Shown: piece after piece, positions 62,892 to 64,000 of the stretch | Numbering within the stretch: the stretch's first letter is position 1 | How the letters are laid out: each line of letters opens with the position of its first letter | Origin: CAWEFA01 sp963851385 | GTDB lineage: Bacteria; Bacteroidota; Bacteroidia; Bacteroidales; DTGW01 | Reading direction: 5' to 3' | Length of the DNA: 64,000 nt | Assembly: GCA_963851385.1 (NCBI GenBank) | Contig: CAWKPE010000013.1 | Location: forward strand, 62,001 to 126,000 | Translations under genes and position numbers: made by a program | Notes under the pieces: model-generated | What the model saw: only the letters and a program-made list of their open reading frames with translations | Database searches by the model: none | What the model was told of the DNA's origin: nothing

Positions 62892-64000
62892 TTACTTCCG
62901 CTTTTTTAAAAAATATACGGTTATACCAATGATAAGAATCACACTTATATCAATACTAATTTCTTTATAATGTTTTTTTGGTGTAATTAAAAAAGTTTCT
63001 GTTTTCCCTGTTTGTATAAAGCTTGCCCAATAATAAGGATGTGAATATCTGTAACTGGAATTTTCTATATAATCAATTTTAGCTCGTTGCAAAGACTTAT
63101 TAACACTTTCTTTTATTTTGAGATTTTGATAAAAAAATTGCAACAGGTATGAACTTCTGGTATCTTCAATATTCCATAATGTAACCACCAAGCTTGGACA
63201 ACCGGCATATAAAAAACTGCGCGAAAGACTTATAATGCCTTCGCCTTTCATCAGTTTTCCGTTACCTGTACCACATGCGCTAAGCACAATTAAAGGCGAG
63301 CGAAGTTTGAGGTTGTAAATTTCATATGCGTTTAAGTTTCTATCCTTTGCCAATTCTGTATTTTGATAAAATAAGAGCTTTGAGCTTAACAGATTTTCGT
63401 TATCAATATAAGTATGCATGGCCAAATGCAATACTTTGCCATCAGCTGCATGTTTTTTAAACATGGATTTAGTAGCCTTTTTCCCAATAATTGCTTTGCC
63501 GCCAAAAATTTCGACAATTTTCATAGCCTCATCTCTGGAACTTAATAGCTCTGAGATTGAATCTTTCTTTATTTTTTCCGGTAAGCGCTTGAGATTATTT
63601 TCATATACAGGAGCAAATGCCAATACTTCATTTGTCCCAGTCACTGACATCTTGTTTTGGATAATATATAATCCGGCAGAATAAGAATAACTGATAATAT
63701 ATCTGTATAACACATACTGCAATAAGCCATAATCAACATGTACGGGAGCAGTATCAGATGTTACAAGAGATTCAATCGGCAACTGGTTAATCATACCATC
63801 TGGAATTATAATTATCTCCTTATTTGAAATATATTGCTCAATGGGCTTAATAAGGACTATATACAAATAAAAAGCTTTTTTTATATACCTGGCAATTCCA
63901 TCTTTTCTATAAGTATCCGGTTTATTGACTGAGCAAAGGCAATTCTTGAACACTATAATACTATCCTCAATTCCTTTTGCAGACTGGCTTAATACATGAA
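62892..64000 (-). CDS. CHAT-domain (caspase-like) protease, 3' part; 5' end beyond window
   Basis: The frame is open to the right edge (about 369 residues visible). The CHAT domain (caspase HetF associated with TPRs) follows the usual order: EIIIIPDGMINQLPIESLVT, LAFAPVYENNLKRLP, the catalytic His in KVLHLAMHTYID, LRSPLIVLSACGTGNGKLMK with the catalytic Cys, and GEGIISLSRSFLYAGCPSLV then VTLWNIEDTRSSYLLQFFYQ. One transmembrane helix near the C-terminus (DISVILIIGITVYFLKKRK) anchors the protein with the protease outside or inside, undetermined. TPR repeats are expected in the missing N-terminal part, as in the TPR-rich gene at the left end of the window. The protease is intact in its His/Cys pair. 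Confidence 0.9.
   Translation of the reverse strand, partial: HVLSQSAKGIEDSIIVFKNCLCSVNKPDTYRKDGIARYIKKAFYLYIVLIKPIEQYISNKEIIIIPDGMINQLPIESLVTSDTAPVHVDYGLLQYVLYRYIISYSYSAGLYIIQNKMSVTGTNEVLAFAPVYENNLKRLPEKIKKDSISELLSSRDEAMKIVEIFGGKAIIGKKATKSMFKKHAADGKVLHLAMHTYIDNENLLSSKLLFYQNTELAKDRNLNAYEIYNLKLRSPLIVLSACGTGNGKLMKGEGIISLSRSFLYAGCPSLVVTLWNIEDTRSSYLLQFFYQNLKIKESVNKSLQRAKIDYIENSSYRYSHPYYWASFIQTGKTETFLITPKKHYKEISIDISVILIIGITVYFLKKRK

Noticed and set aside
1..64000. tRNA or rRNA genes
   Set aside because: No cloverleaf with a GTTCGANTC-type T arm or rRNA sequence was recognised by eye on either strand; SRP RNA is the only structural RNA found.

Overview
The window is a low-GC chromosomal segment from a member of the phylum Bacteroidota, probably an environmental Bacteroidales/Cytophagales-type organism. 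The evidence is a SusC/SusD pair, several secreted proteins with type IX secretion (T9SS) C-terminal sorting domains, a gingipain-type C25 protease, DUF4199 proteins, TamB next to tsaD, and promoters of the TAnnTTTG -7 type. The species cannot be named from the sequence.

Layout. 0-1.6 kb: the TPR-rich 5' part of a large minus-strand protein that runs off the left edge. 1.6-14.9 kb: a block of secreted proteins, all on the minus strand. It holds a ricin-type lectin, two S74-chaperone/T9SS proteins, an S8 protease, two PKD/SprB-like paralogues, a C25 protease broken by an in-frame TAG and a PKD-T9SS protein. The block is full of tandem duplications and structured repeats. 15-22.6 kb: metabolic and housekeeping genes (ilvC, a GH97 glycosidase, an FtsB/DivIC protein, 1-pyrroline-5-carboxylate dehydrogenase, recR, a sodium/solute symporter), many carrying single-base frameshifts. 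22.8-29 kb: prolyl oligopeptidase, aldo/keto reductase, APC permease and a membrane J-domain protein. 29-37 kb: two secreted proteins made of four copies of a GH2-like beta-sandwich module, a two-component system, and a PAS/GAF hybrid histidine kinase. 37-44 kb: an M49 peptidase and a SusCD pair. 44.5-46.8 kb: an ABC-F ATPase bracketed by inverted copies of a small mobile element. 47-55.6 kb: a TamB-ExbB-ExbD-TonB operon, then divergent tsaD and GH130. 56-60.6 kb: a three-gene glycosyltransferase operon and two DUF4199 genes. 60.7 kb: SRP RNA with a clear promoter. 61-64 kb: two small paralogues of unknown family, an anti-sigma/TPR-like protein, and the 3' part of a CHAT protease.

The functional theme is the cell envelope: secretion (T9SS cargo), outer-membrane assembly and energisation (TamB, ExbBD-TonB), glycan handling (GH97, GH130, SusCD, GH2-like modules, glycosyltransferases) and envelope sensing.

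Two overarching observations stand out. First, there are at least three families of non-autonomous, hairpin-forming repeats. Several copies have terminal inverted repeats and target-site duplications that can be read directly, and two show one element nested inside another. Second, there are about 17 single-base indels in conserved genes. Most are +1 insertions, and they concentrate at 15.7-22.5 kb while the longest genes stay intact. This looks more like patches of uncorrected sequencing error than gene decay.
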